NCBI GenBank assembly: GCA_030656215.1
Contig: JAUSOD010000051.1
Span: 35,428-99,427 of the forward strand
Direction of reading: 5' to 3'
Length of the DNA: 64,000 nt
Source of the DNA: Azoarcus sp.
GTDB taxonomy: Bacteria > Pseudomonadota > Gammaproteobacteria > Burkholderiales > Rhodocyclaceae
The translations under genes were made by a program, and so were the position numbers. The notes under the pieces are model-generated. The model searched no databases and had not been told where the DNA came from. It saw only the letters and a list, made by a program, of their open reading frames with translations. This document shows, one piece after another, positions 44,787 through 53,989 of the stretch (its first letter is position 1; every line of letters starts with the position of its first letter).

Positions 44787-47700
44787 GTGGCAATTGGCAC
44801 TAACGAGGGGCTCCGGACCCGCTTGTCGGCGATCGTGATCGTGATCGTTGCGCTGGTCATGCTGCCCGCGTTGATGTTTGGTGACGCCTATCTCGAACGT
44901 CAGACCCGCGCCCAGGCTGAGGCGCAACTCCAGACCCTGAGTCGGCTCGTACGTGGCCTGGTCGAGGTGCAGTACGCATCGCTCGGAACCGAGCTGTCCT
45001 TGCTCGCCGATGCAATGTCGCACCATTTTGACGGGGCCTACTCCGCGACGCCAGGCGGCGACGCCGCGATGGTGCTCCAACTCGATAATGCGCCGCTGGC
45101 CGGGCGTAGCGCCGAACTGGCACGATTCGGCGACGAGCGTCGTGGCACCCTGGCTGCGCTGCTGGTGCGCGATGGTCAGCGCTTCAAGGTACTTGCATCT
45201 ACCCACAGGGGTAAGGGTGAGGCGAGTCCGGTCTTGTTGCTCAATCGCGCAACCGTGGATGTACTCGAGGCGGGCCGGCGCTGGCAGGGGGGTATTGCGA
45301 TCGAGGATCGTCGCTACCTGCTTGAGCTCATTCCCGTGCGTGAAGGCTCGGGGCGCCTTCTCGGGTTGATGGCGGTGGGCCTGGACCTGGCGCAGGCGTT
45401 GCAGCCCTTGCGTGCGTACCTGCGCGACTTCGTGATCGGGGACGGTGGCTATCTCTACGTGGTCGATGCCAATTCAGGGCCGGATTACGGTCGTTTCATT
45501 GTGCATCCCCTCCAGCAGGGCGAGGCGCCTTTCGTGCCACCGGATGGGGTCGTAAGCGAGTTGGTTGCCCACATGCTTGCCGGGCCCGAGGGCATTGTGG
45601 ATTACACCTGGCAGAATGTGGCGCTCGGAGAGACCGAACCCCGTGCAAAGATCGTGGCCGTCACGCACAGTGCGGCCTTGGGTTGGGTCATCGGCGCCAG
45701 TGGTTACCGCGAGGAGTTCGGTCGTGGTGCTGCGCAATTGCGTTATGCAGTGGGCGTGTCGATCGCCCTGATGGCCTTGCTGTTGATGTTTGGTCTGAAC
45801 TTCGTGATCGGGCGGATGGTGATGCGGCCGATGCTGCGCCTGCAGCGCACCTTGCGCACCTTGAGCCGCGGAAACGAGACCCTGGTGCATTCTGATAACG
45901 AGCCGGCACTGGTCGGCGGGGTGTGCGATGTCCTGGTGCGGGAGGGTGGCTTCAGGCTGGCACTCATCGAGTCGATTGACGAGAACGGCGAGCTGGTCAG
46001 GGTTGCCGCAGCGGGCGATGCGGACCGTTTGATGGCCTTGCTCGAGGCAGGAAACGAGCTTGCGCTGGCGCCGAGTCGACGTGCGCTTGAGGTGCGCAGC
46101 ATGATTCGGGTCACCTCTACCGGTGAATGCCCGCCCGCTCTGCGGGGGGCGGCACTGCAGGCGGGGTGTCAGGCCCTGATCGCCTTTCCGCTGATCGATG
46201 GAGGGACGATGTTGGGTGTGCTCACGATTGGGAGCGCTCGCGTGAGCGACCTCGATCAGGCCGGCGTGGCGCTGCTCAAGGAGCTGGCCGAAGATCTCGG
46301 TTACGGCATGATGAGCTTGCGCACCGCGCACGCGCGCGATGTGGCGGAAGGCGCGTTGCGGCTGCGTGAGCAGGCGATCGAGGCGACCCGTGACGGGGTC
46401 CTGATCCTGGGTGCGGAAGACGGGCGCTACCGCATCCGGGATGCCAATCCGGCTGCCGGAAAGATCCTGGGGGTCGAGCCGCAGGCCTTGCTCGGCGCCA
46501 CGTCCGATGCGCTTGGTGCGCTCGATGTCGATGCGGTCCTTGCGCTGGAGCAGGCGTTTTCTGCACAGCGTGCGTCGGTTCTGGAGCTCGAAGGCGTGCG
46601 CCCCGATGGTGAAGCCTTCTGGTCGGAGTGCGCGGTCGCGCCGGTGGTGGCCGATGGGGCGGAATGCGTGGTGCTGGTGATCAAGGATGTCACCGAGCGG
46701 ACACTCTACCTGCGCCAGATCGAGCATCAGGCACGCTTTGATCCGCTCACCGGCCTGCCCAACCGGTCCTTGCTCGACGATCGGCTCGAACAGGCCATCA
46801 TCGGCGCACGTCGCCATCGTTGCTTGCTTGCGGTCGCCTACCTGGATCTCGACCATTTCAAGCGTATCAATGACAACCTGGGGCACCGCACCGGAGATCG
46901 CCTGTTGCGCGAGGTCGCCGGGAGATTGCAATCGGTGTTGCGCGATGGCGATACCGCCGCGCGCCAGGGCGGGGACGAATTCGTCGTCCTGCTGCCCGGC
47001 CTCGAGGGGCAGGACCAGGCCTATGCCGTCCTGCAACGCGTGCAGCAGGCCCTGATGGCACCGGTTATCGTTGATGGCCACCAGTTCTTCGTCACCTGCA
47101 GCATGGGGGTGAGTCTCTACCCACAGGACGGAGACGACGATGAGACCCTGCTCAAGCATGCAGACATTGCGATGTATCAGGCCAAGGAGTCAGGACGCGA
47201 CGCCATCCGCTTCTTCACCCCCGAGATGAATGAGCGGGTTCAGGACCGGCTCATGCTCGAGCAGGCGCTGCGTCAGGCGCTGGCGCGTGACGAGCTTCAT
47301 GTGGCCTATCAACCACAGGTGGTATCTGTGACCGGGCGGATCGTCGGAGCGGAAGCACTGTTGCGCTGGACTCATCCGGAGTTGGGGTCCATTGCCCCCG
47401 ACCGCTTCATTCCCATGGCCGAGGAGCTCGGCCTGATCGAGGCGATCGGCGAATGGGTACTGCGAACGGCCTGCCTGCAGGCGCTGGCCTGGCAATCGGC
47501 GGGCCAGCCCTTACGGGTTGCCGTCAATGTCTCGGTCAGGCAGTTTCGTTCGGCGGACTTTCCCGCACGGGTCGCTGCCGTGCTGGAGGAGACCGGGCTT
47601 GAGCCCTCGATGCTCGAACTCGAGATCACCGAGAGCATGCTCATGGGAAATGTGGAGGCGGCGGAAGAGACGCTCAAGCAACTCAAGCAACTTGGGCTTG

Positions 47701-48029
47701 CCCTTGCGCTCGATGATTTTGGCACCGGCTATTCGAGCTTTGCCTATCTTCAGCGTTTTCCGATCGATACCCTCAAGGTGGACCAGACCTTTGTCCGTGG
47801 CATGCTCGCTGGAAGCCGCGCCGTGTCGATCGTAACTGCGATCGTGGCCATGGCTCACAGCCTGGGCATGCGCGCGATTGCGGAGGGTGTCGAGTTAGCT
47901 TCGCAGCAGCGCCAACTCACCGAACTCGGCTGTGACGAGTTGCAGGGCTACTTCCTTGGTCGCCCGGTCAAGGCCGAGGACTTCAGTGCTGGATGGCGAG
48001 ACGCGGGTGCAATCAGCGCAAGCCGATGA
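44787..48029 (+). CDS. composite c-di-GMP signalling protein: Cache sensor, GAF, PAS, GGDEF, EAL
   Basis: Product of 1080 residues starting at GTG 44787. Membrane segment about residues 12-30, a large periplasmic Cache-type domain (to about 310), a second membrane segment (about 320-340), then GAF-like (about 370-510) and PAS-like (about 520-640) domains. GGDEF domain (about 650-810) has the active GGDEF at residues 728-732 and an RxxD I-site just before ('LRDGDTAARQGGDEF'). EAL domain (about 830-1070) has E856-A857-L858, 'VNVSVRQF', 'ELEITESML' and 'LDDFGTGYSSFAYLQRFP', all intact. It could make or break c-di-GMP depending on signals. Its last 17 bases overlap the end of the convergent Yip1 gene. 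Confidence 0.93.
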   Translation: MAIGTNEGLRTRLSAIVIVIVALVMLPALMFGDAYLERQTRAQAEAQLQTLSRLVRGLVEVQYASLGTELSLLADAMSHHFDGAYSATPGGDAAMVLQLDNAPLAGRSAELARFGDERRGTLAALLVRDGQRFKVLASTHRGKGEASPVLLLNRATVDVLEAGRRWQGGIAIEDRRYLLELIPVREGSGRLLGLMAVGLDLAQALQPLRAYLRDFVIGDGGYLYVVDANSGPDYGRFIVHPLQQGEAPFVPPDGVVSELVAHMLAGPEGIVDYTWQNVALGETEPRAKIVAVTHSAALGWVIGASGYREEFGRGAAQLRYAVGVSIALMALLLMFGLNFVIGRMVMRPMLRLQRTLRTLSRGNETLVHSDNEPALVGGVCDVLVREGGFRLALIESIDENGELVRVAAAGDADRLMALLEAGNELALAPSRRALEVRSMIRVTSTGECPPALRGAALQAGCQALIAFPLIDGGTMLGVLTIGSARVSDLDQAGVALLKELAEDLGYGMMSLRTAHARDVAEGALRLREQAIEATRDGVLILGAEDGRYRIRDANPAAGKILGVEPQALLGATSDALGALDVDAVLALEQAFSAQRASVLELEGVRPDGEAFWSECAVAPVVADGAECVVLVIKDVTERTLYLRQIEHQARFDPLTGLPNRSLLDDRLEQAIIGARRHRCLLAVAYLDLDHFKRINDNLGHRTGDRLLREVAGRLQSVLRDGDTAARQGGDEFVVLLPGLEGQDQAYAVLQRVQQALMAPVIVDGHQFFVTCSMGVSLYPQDGDDDETLLKHADIAMYQAKESGRDAIRFFTPEMNERVQDRLMLEQALRQALARDELHVAYQPQVVSVTGRIVGAEALLRWTHPELGSIAPDRFIPMAEELGLIEAIGEWVLRTACLQALAWQSAGQPLRVAVNVSVRQFRSADFPARVAAVLEETGLEPSMLELEITESMLMGNVEAAEETLKQLKQLGLALALDDFGTGYSSFAYLQRFPIDTLKVDQTFVRGMLAGSRAVSIVTAIVAMAHSLGMRAIAEGVELASQQRQLTELGCDELQGYFLGRPVKAEDFSAGWRDAGAISASR

Positions 48030-48609
48030 TCATGCTCAGCGCCAGCGCCAGCAGGACCATCAGCGCAAACCACGCGACCACGCCGGCGGTCAGCACGAAG
48101 CTGCCCATCAGGCGCGACTTGCTGTGGTCGTTGAGCTGAAACAGCGGTTCCACACCGTGGTAGATCAGCGCAGCCGAGGCCACCCATGCCACCGCAAGCG
48201 CGATACCGGCCAGCCACACCGAGGGGACGAACAGCACCAGTGCGCCAAGCCACAGCGGGGTGGGGGCGATGGCTGCGAGCATGAAGGCGCTCTGATAATC
48301 GGGCCTGGCTTTGACCACATCACCCATCTGCTGGATGATGGACGCCATCAGTGGCACCATCAGCAGTTGTGCCGCGTAAAAGGTCAGGAACAGGGTTGCG
48401 GCTTCGATCCCGGTGAAGGGCGGAACGGTTTCGGGAAACACTGCACCCGGGGTGACGAACATCGAATAAACGAACATTGCTGCCGGAATCAGCGACATCG
48501 GCATCACGTAGGTCAGAAACATCTTCGCCACGGTAGGATGCATGCGGACCACGTCCGGCCAGCCTTCGTCACAGGAATAGAACATCTTGGGCAGATTCTG
48601 GAGAACCAT
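48013..48609 (-). CDS. Yip1 family inner-membrane protein
   Basis: A 198-residue membrane protein with AAAGGAGG before ATG 48609. About five hydrophobic segments ('TYVMPMSLIPAAMFVYSMF', 'AATLFLTFYAAQLLMVPLM', 'LWLGALVLFVPSVWLAGIALAVAWVASAALIYHGVEPLF' region, 'VLTAGVVAWFALMVLLALALSMIIGL'). The 'LTFYAAQ...LGAL' organisation and 'YHGVEPLF' fit the bacterial Yip1/YIF-like family. Function unknown. It faces the GGDEF-EAL gene, sharing 17 bases at their 3' ends. Confidence 0.8.
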   Translation of the reverse strand: MVLQNLPKMFYSCDEGWPDVVRMHPTVAKMFLTYVMPMSLIPAAMFVYSMFVTPGAVFPETVPPFTGIEAATLFLTFYAAQLLMVPLMASIIQQMGDVVKARPDYQSAFMLAAIAPTPLWLGALVLFVPSVWLAGIALAVAWVASAALIYHGVEPLFQLNDHSKSRLMGSFVLTAGVVAWFALMVLLALALSMIIGLR

Positions 48610-48782
48610 GATGACCTCCTTTCCAGTTTGTGTCTCCCTTCGTATTCCGGCTCGTTGCGGACTGCCTGAACAACCCGTATGCAGGTAGACCGCAGGCGGG
48701 TGGTTTCGTGCCGGAGCCACGACAGGGCGCCACGACAACGCGGTGACGATGTCCGGTCATCGCCTCTTTCTGCGCTTGAATC

Positions 48783-49535
48783 ATGATCAGACCGTCCCCG
48801 GTCACCCTAGAGCGGGCCGCGATCTTATTGGTCTTGGCGGTGTCGGCCGGCTTGCTTCTGTTTGCTCCGTCGATCACTCAACCGCAGTCCTACCATCAGT
48901 TGGCCGACACCCGTGCCCTGTCGCTCGGGTTCGCCACGGTGCCGAACGCTGCGGATGTGCTCTCCAGTCTGCTTTTTACGGTCGCCGGACTGGCCGGCCT
49001 TTGCCTCTGTAAGGTGTCGGAGCCCTCGCAGCGCTTGTCGCTCCGGGTGTTCTTCAGCGGATTGGCGCTGACCGGATTCGGCAGCGTCTGGTATCACCTG
49101 TCGCCGTCCGACGAGACATTGGTCTGGGATCGCTTGCCGATGGCGCTGGCGTTCGCGGGGGCCGTGGGTGCGATCGCCGCCGAGCGACTGGGTGCGTCGG
49201 CCGGTGCCAGATGGCTGGTTGGCTGGCTGGCCCTTGCTACCGGTTCGGTGGCGGTCTGGGTTGTCACGGGCGATTTGAGGCTTTATGGCCTTGCCCAGTT
49301 CGGGGGCGTTGTGCTCCTGCTGCTCTGGGTCCGCCTTGGGGCAGTTGCCGGGATGGTCCGCCTGCCTTGGGGATGGCTGCTGATTGCGTACGTGGCCGCA
49401 AAGGGGTTCGAGCTATTCGATCGGGAGATCTGGGCCCTGACCGAGGGGGTGGTCGCCGGTCATGCGCTGAAGCACGCGGCCGCAGCAGTCGGTGTGGTGC
49501 CGATACTTGGCGTCCTTTGGAGAAGAGGAAGGTAG
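48783..49535 (+). CDS. membrane protein of the alkaline ceramidase-like CREST superfamily
   Basis: A 250-residue membrane protein with about seven hydrophobic segments. Conserved polar residues resemble the CREST/alkaline ceramidase hydrolases: 'GFGSVWYHLSPSDETLVWDRLPMALA' contains Ser, His and Asp in the family order, and 'GVVAGHALKHAAAA' supplies the C-terminal His pair. In eukaryotes this zinc-dependent fold hydrolyses ceramides; bacterial members have unknown substrates. An aldehyde- or amide-hydrolase role is inference. It has no ribosome-site-linked neighbour; the tRNA gene follows on the opposite strand. Confidence 0.75.
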   Translation: MIRPSPVTLERAAILLVLAVSAGLLLFAPSITQPQSYHQLADTRALSLGFATVPNAADVLSSLLFTVAGLAGLCLCKVSEPSQRLSLRVFFSGLALTGFGSVWYHLSPSDETLVWDRLPMALAFAGAVGAIAAERLGASAGARWLVGWLALATGSVAVWVVTGDLRLYGLAQFGGVVLLLLWVRLGAVAGMVRLPWGWLLIAYVAAKGFELFDREIWALTEGVVAGHALKHAAAAVGVVPILGVLWRRGR

Positions 49536-49550
49536 CCCTCCCCTGAAAGC

Positions 49551-49577
49551 AAAACGCCAACCCCGAAGGATTGGCGT
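49551..49577 (-). terminator. Rho-independent terminator downstream of tRNA-Ile2
   Basis: On the minus strand a 10-bp stem (ACGCCAATCC paired with GGGTTGGCGT, with one T-G pair) carries a TTCG tetraloop and is followed by TTTT. It lies 16 bases after the tRNA 3' end. Confidence 0.8.
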
Positions 49578-49593
49578 AAGTGCTTGAATATGT

Positions 49594-49669
49594 TGGTGGG
49601 CCCTGCGGGACTCGAACCCGCAACCAAAGGATTATGAGTCCTCTGCTCTAACCATTGAGCTAAAGGCCC
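49594..49669 (-). tRNA. ileX: tRNA-Ile2 with CAU anticodon (lysidine-modified)
   Basis: A 76-base tRNA with encoded CCA. Acceptor stem GGGCCTT, D arm AGCTCAATGGTTAGAGC, anticodon stem GAGGA with 7-base loop CTCATAA (anticodon CAU), T arm GCGGGTTCGAGTCCCGC, discriminator A. The sequence is close to E. coli tRNA-Ile2 rather than elongator tRNA-Met. It has C4-G69 and C5-G68 pairs, which I recall as TilS recognition features. TilS would convert the wobble C to lysidine so the tRNA reads AUA. Automatic tools often call it tRNA-Met. Downstream is rpoD. Confidence 0.85.
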
Positions 49670-49708
49670 GCCGTTGCCCGGCAACTGGTGTTGCGCGGGC
49701 GGGGACGG

Positions 49709-51685
49709 TCAGGCGTCGCTGTCGAGGAAGCTGCGTAGCTTCTCGGAGCGGCTCGGGTGGCGCAGCTTGCGCAGGGCCTTGGCTTCGATCTGGCGGATAC
49801 GTTCGCGGGTAACGTCGAACTGCTTGCCGACTTCTTCCAGCGTATGGTCGGTGTTCATTTCGATGCCGAATCGCATGCGCAGCACTTTGGCTTCGCGGGG
49901 GGTGAGCGAGTCGAGCACTTCGCCGGTGGCATCGCGCAGGCCGGAGTACATTGCCGCCTCGGCCGGAGCCAGGGTGGCGGTGTCCTCGATGAAGTCGCCA
50001 AGATGGGAGTCGTCATCGTCGCCGATCGGCGTTTCCATGGAGATCGGCTCCTTGGAGATTTTCATGATCTTGCGGATCTTCTCCTCGGGCATCTCCATCT
50101 TCTCGGCCAGGGTTGCGGGATCGGGCTCGGAGCCGGTTTCCTGCAGGATCTGACGGCTGATGCGGTTCATCTTGTTGATCGTTTCGATCATGTGCACCGG
50201 GATACGGATGGTGCGTGCCTGGTCCGCGATCGAACGCGTGATGGCCTGGCGGATCCACCAGGTGGCGTAGGTGGAGAATTTGTAGCCGCGACGGTATTCG
50301 AACTTGTCCACTGCCTTCATCAGGCCGATGTTGCCTTCCTGGATGAGGTCGAGGAACTGCAGCCCGCGGTTGGTGTACTTCTTCGCGATCGAGATCACCA
50401 GACGCAGGTTGGCCTCGGTCATTTCGCGCTTGGCGCGGCGCATTTTGGCTTCGCCGGTGGACATCTGGCGGTTGATGTCCTTGAGTTCCTTCAGCGGGAT
50501 GCCGATGCGCGCCTGCAGGTCGAGCAGCTTCTGCTGCTCTTCGAGGACGGCGGGGTGCACGCGCATCAGACCGTCTACATAGCCCTTGCCCGAGGAAATC
50601 TCGTTCTTGAGCCAGTCGATGTCGGTCTCGTGACCAGGGAAGATCTTGATGAAGTGCTGGCGCGGCATACCTGCACGGTCGACGCACAGGCGCAGGATGT
50701 GACGCTCGTGGCCGCGAACCTGTTCGACCATGTGGCGAACCGTATCGCACAGACGTTCGATTGACTTCGCCGTGAAGCGGATGTTGAGCAGCTCTTCGGA
50801 GATCTGCTGCTGGAACTTGAGGTAAGCCTTGTCCTGCGAGCCTTTCTTTGAAAGCGCCGCCATCATGTTTTCGTAATGCTCGCGGATCACGGCGAAGCGG
50901 GCGAGGGCGTCGGTCTTCAGTTGCAGAAGGGTGGCGGCGTTGGCTGCTCCTTCGGTGTCGGCGTCATCCTCGGCGTCTTCGCCGTCAGATTCGGTCTCGA
51001 CCTCGGGCTCGGCGACTTCTTCGACCGTTGCGGCCAGCGCGGCTTCGTCGGCGGCGGCGTTCGGGTCGATCACGGCGTCGACGATCTCGTCGGCGCGCAT
51101 CTCGTCACGTGAGACCTTGTCCGCGATGGCGAGCATTTCCGCAACCGTGGTCGGGCAGGCCGAGATCGCAAGCACCATGTGCTTGAGGCCGTCCTCGATA
51201 CGCTTGGCGATCTCGATCTCGCCTTCACGCGTGAGCAGCTCGACCGTGCCCATTTCCCGCATGTACATGCGAACCGGATCGGTCGTGCGTCCGAATTCGG
51301 AGTCGACGGTGGACAGTGCCTGCTCGGCTTCTTCCTCGGCGACGTCCTCGTCCACCGTGGTGGCGACGTTGTCGGACATGAGCAGGTCTTCGGCGGCAGG
51401 TGCCGCATCGTAGACCTGGATGCCCATGTTGTTGAAGGTGGCGATGATGCCTTCGATCTGCTCGGCGTCGGCGACGTCGTCAGGAAGGTGATCGCTGATC
51501 TCCGCATACGTGAGGTAGCCGCGCTCTTTGCCTAGCGTGATAAGCGTCTTCAGTCGGGTGCGGCGCACCTCGGCGTCGAGCGGGGCGATTTCCGGGCTTT
51601 CGACGACCAGTGCGGCCTTGCTGGCCTTTGAGGCTCGACCTTTTGGGCCGTCCTTGCGCGCATCCTTGGCTTTTTCGCGTGCCAT
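49709..51685 (-). CDS. rpoD: RNA polymerase primary sigma factor RpoD (sigma-70)
   Basis: A 658-residue primary sigma factor. Start ATG 51685 ([13 protein letters not shown]) after AGGAG; a longer frame reads into the dnaG side and has no ribosome site. N-terminal region 1.1 ('[23 protein letters not shown]') and region 1.2 ('[29 protein letters not shown]') are present, then a non-conserved acidic insert ('[20 protein letters not shown]'). Regions 2.1-2.4 ('[62 protein letters not shown]'), 3 and 4 ('[44 protein letters not shown]') follow. Last gene of rpsU-dnaG-rpoD. Confidence 0.98.
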   Translation of the reverse strand: MAREKAKDARKDGPKGRASKASKAALVVESPEIAPLDAEVRRTRLKTLITLGKERGYLTYAEISDHLPDDVADAEQIEGIIATFNNMGIQVYDAAPAAEDLLMSDNVATTVDEDVAEEEAEQALSTVDSEFGRTTDPVRMYMREMGTVELLTREGEIEIAKRIEDGLKHMVLAISACPTTVAEMLAIADKVSRDEMRADEIVDAVIDPNAAADEAALAATVEEVAEPEVETESDGEDAEDDADTEGAANAATLLQLKTDALARFAVIREHYENMMAALSKKGSQDKAYLKFQQQISEELLNIRFTAKSIERLCDTVRHMVEQVRGHERHILRLCVDRAGMPRQHFIKIFPGHETDIDWLKNEISSGKGYVDGLMRVHPAVLEEQQKLLDLQARIGIPLKELKDINRQMSTGEAKMRRAKREMTEANLRLVISIAKKYTNRGLQFLDLIQEGNIGLMKAVDKFEYRRGYKFSTYATWWIRQAITRSIADQARTIRIPVHMIETINKMNRISRQILQETGSEPDPATLAEKMEMPEEKIRKIMKISKEPISMETPIGDDDDSHLGDFIEDTATLAPAEAAMYSGLRDATGEVLDSLTPREAKVLRMRFGIEMNTDHTLEEVGKQFDVTRERIRQIEAKALRKLRHPSRSEKLRSFLDSDA

Positions 51686-51729
51686 GGCACTCCTCGAATC
51701 GGGGCGGAAAATGAATGGGTAAACCAAAA

Positions 51730-51735
51730 ATTATA
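51730..51735 (-). promoter_or_regulatory. perfect TATAAT -10 element at the dnaG/rpoD junction
   Basis: The minus strand reads TATAAT immediately after the dnaG stop codon, 45 bases before the rpoD start. The best -35 at 17 bases is CAGGCA (three of six), so the promoter is plausible but weak. An internal promoter for rpoD near the dnaG end is known in E. coli. Confidence 0.45.
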
Positions 51736-53547
51736 CTATAAATCTGAGACTTTGCCTGCGCCGGCCAGGTTCCGCTTCTCCAGCAGCAATTCGCCGAGAC
51801 GGTGACGATCGGCGGCGGAGAGCGAGCCAAGCTTCGATTGCTCCAGCAGTTCGGTGATTTCGCGTGCGATGGCGTCTGCCTGGAGCTTGCGCAGCGTGTC
51901 CTCGAACAGGGTTTCGACGATGGCTTCTTCGAACTCGGTGTCGACCAGCTCGGCGCCGATACGAGACAGGGTTTCGCCGTGGGGCGTGTCGCGGAAGCGC
52001 TCGATCAACGCGCCGAGTCCGCCGGCGGGGATCGGCTCTCCCAGGCTAACAAGGTCCACAATGGCGATCATGGCGCGGCCCTCCGCACTTTCGTCAGGGA
52101 CAAGGTCCACCGGCAGGCGCGCAGCCCATGCCGGGTGTTGCAGGACAAGGCGCAGCAAGGTGCCGATTGCTGACGGCGGTTTGCGCCGGCCCTGGAAACG
52201 TGGTGGCGATGGCGTGCGCGGCTTGCGGTTGAAATCCTGATTGCCAAAGCCTGCGCGCGCCGGAGTGGCTGGTTTGATGCCGAAGGCTTGTTCGACTTCA
52301 GTCTGGGTCATGTCGCTGGCTTCTGCAATTAATTTGATCACCTGCAGGCGCAGCATCGGGGCCGAGATGCGCGTCACCAATGGACGTGCCTCGTGTATCA
52401 GCCGTGCGCGACCTTCCGCGGTATCGAGTTCACAGCGTTCCTTGAGTTCCTGTAGCAGGACGCTGGCCAGTGGCATCGCGTTGACAGCAGCCTTGCGAAA
52501 AGCATCGGCGCCTTCGCTGCGGATAAAGGAGTCCGGGTCGTGCTCGGTCGGCAGAAACAGGAAGGCCAGTGTGGTGTCGTCGCGCAAGACCTCGAGTGCG
52601 TTTTCGAGCGCGCGCCACGCTGCGCGTCGGCCGGCGGCGTCGCCGTCGAAGCAGAATACGATGCGTTCGGTATGGCGCAGCAGGGTGTTGATATGGTGTG
52701 GCGTGGTTGCGGTGCCGAGGGTGGCGACGGCGTTTTCAACGCCGAACTGGGCGAGCGCCACGACGTCCATATAGCCCTCTACCACCAGTGCGTAACTGGC
52801 ATCGCGGATGGCTTTCTGGGCGAGAAACAGGCCGTAGAGTTCACGTCCCTTCTCGAATAGTGGGGTCTCGGGAGAGTTCAGGTACTTGGGTTCGCCGCCA
52901 TCGAGCACGCGTCCGCCGAACGCAATGATGCGTCCGCGTCGGTCGTGGATCGGAAACATGATGCGGTGGCGGAAGCGGTCGTAGCGTCTTCCCTGGTCGT
53001 TGTCGATGACCAGGCCGGCCTCGGCAAGATGCTTGCTCTGGTAATCGGGAAAAGTGCGCTGCAGGGCCTGCCACTCGTCAGGCGCAAAGCCGATGCCGAA
53101 ACGGCCGGCAATCTCACCCGAGAGGCCGCGGCGCTTCAGGTAATCGACCGCATCGGGTGCATGCTTGAGTTGGTCGCGGTAGAAGCGCGCTGCCGCAGAC
53201 ATGGCTTCGAACAGCTTTTCGGTGGTGTCGTTGTGCGCCGAAGTGCCTGGCTTTCCGTCGTCCGGGACCTGCATGCCGGCGTGTGCGGCGAGCTCCTTGA
53301 CCGCCTCGACGAAGCTCAGGCCACTGTATTCCATCAGGAAGCCAATGGCGCTGCCATGTACTCCGCATCCGAAGCAGTGATAGAACTGCTTGGTCGGGCT
53401 GACGGAGAATGATGCTGATTTTTCGCCGTGGAAAGGGCAGCAGGCGAAATAATTCGCGCCGCTCTTCTTGAGAGGCAGATGCCGCTCGATGACGTCGATG
53501 ATATCGACGCGCGCAAGCAGATCCTGTACGAAAGACTGTGGGATCAT
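51736..53547 (-). CDS. dnaG: DNA primase
   Basis: A 603-residue primase. N-terminal zinc-binding domain is intact: Cys37-x2-His40-x17-Cys58-x2-Cys61 ('CCPFHGEKSASFSVSPTK', 'YHCFGCGVHG'). The TOPRIM/RNA polymerase core includes 'LVVEGYMDVVALAQFG' and 'VFCFDGDAAGRRAAWRALE'. The C-terminal helicase-binding domain follows a Pro/Arg linker. Start is ATG 53547 without a strong ribosome-binding site, directly after a strong terminator hairpin downstream of rpsU. This fits low dnaG expression within the operon. Confidence 0.97.
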   Translation of the reverse strand: MIPQSFVQDLLARVDIIDVIERHLPLKKSGANYFACCPFHGEKSASFSVSPTKQFYHCFGCGVHGSAIGFLMEYSGLSFVEAVKELAAHAGMQVPDDGKPGTSAHNDTTEKLFEAMSAAARFYRDQLKHAPDAVDYLKRRGLSGEIAGRFGIGFAPDEWQALQRTFPDYQSKHLAEAGLVIDNDQGRRYDRFRHRIMFPIHDRRGRIIAFGGRVLDGGEPKYLNSPETPLFEKGRELYGLFLAQKAIRDASYALVVEGYMDVVALAQFGVENAVATLGTATTPHHINTLLRHTERIVFCFDGDAAGRRAAWRALENALEVLRDDTTLAFLFLPTEHDPDSFIRSEGADAFRKAAVNAMPLASVLLQELKERCELDTAEGRARLIHEARPLVTRISAPMLRLQVIKLIAEASDMTQTEVEQAFGIKPATPARAGFGNQDFNRKPRTPSPPRFQGRRKPPSAIGTLLRLVLQHPAWAARLPVDLVPDESAEGRAMIAIVDLVSLGEPIPAGGLGALIERFRDTPHGETLSRIGAELVDTEFEEAIVETLFEDTLRKLQADAIAREITELLEQSKLGSLSAADRHRLGELLLEKRNLAGAGKVSDL

Positions 53548-53555
53548 CGCGCTTG

Positions 53556-53603
53556 AAAAATGACACGCCGGGCAGGGATCTTGACGATCTCCGCCCGGCG
53601 TGT
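53556..53603 (-). terminator. terminator/attenuator between rpsU and dnaG
   Basis: An 18-bp stem (53563-53580 with 53586-53603, one G-U and one A-C mismatch) with a GTCAA loop on the minus strand, followed by TTTTT (53556-53560). The arms begin ACACGCCGGGC. It lies just 8 bases before the dnaG start. A similar terminator between rpsU and dnaG in E. coli limits primase synthesis. Confidence 0.85.
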
Positions 53604-53629
53604 AGGCAGCCGGCAGGGCCGCTGCAGGA

Positions 53630-53842
53630 TCAGTACATCTTCGGCGGCAGGGTCTGGCTGCGCAGGCGCTTGTGATTGCGCTTGACCGCGGCGGCCAGCT
53701 TGCGCTTGCGCTCGGCGGTGGGCTTCTCGTAAAACTCGCGTGAGCGCAGTTCGGTCAGCACACCGGTCTTTTCGATAGTGCGCTTGAAGCGGCGGATGGC
53801 AACTTCAAACGGCTCGTTTTCCTTGACGCGAATACCCGGCAT
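53630..53842 (-). CDS. rpsU: 30S ribosomal protein S21
   Basis: A 70-residue ribosomal protein. Start at 53842 ([21 protein letters not shown]) with AAGGAAG nine bases upstream; a longer frame exists but is not S21-like. '[38 protein letters not shown]' is the canonical S21. First gene of the macromolecular-synthesis operon. Confidence 0.98.
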   Translation of the reverse strand: MPGIRVKENEPFEVAIRRFKRTIEKTGVLTELRSREFYEKPTAERKRKLAAAVKRNHKRLRSQTLPPKMY

Positions 53843-53881
53843 TGCGAACTTCCTTGTGTGTCTGGGGGCAGAAAGATCGCG

Positions 53882-53910
53882 AATATAGCGGAGTCGTCCG
53901 GTCATGGCAA
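53882..53910 (-). promoter_or_regulatory. strong sigma-70 promoter of the rpsU-dnaG-rpoD operon
   Basis: On the minus strand, TTGCCA (53905-53910) and TATATT (53882-53887) are separated by exactly 17 bases, each five of six to consensus. They lie about 40 bases before the rpsU start. Confidence 0.75.
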
Positions 53911-53989
53911 GCATTGCGAAGTATCGCTACCCCTGAAATCGTCTCGTCAGCAGGTAAAATGGGGCTCTCAAAGCGCGGGGAAGCAGGGC

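Noticed and set aside
45474..47159. Long minus-strand frame inside the GGDEF-EAL gene
   Set aside because: Shadow frame with composition of translated antisense; the plus-strand product has intact GGDEF and EAL motifs across the same bases.
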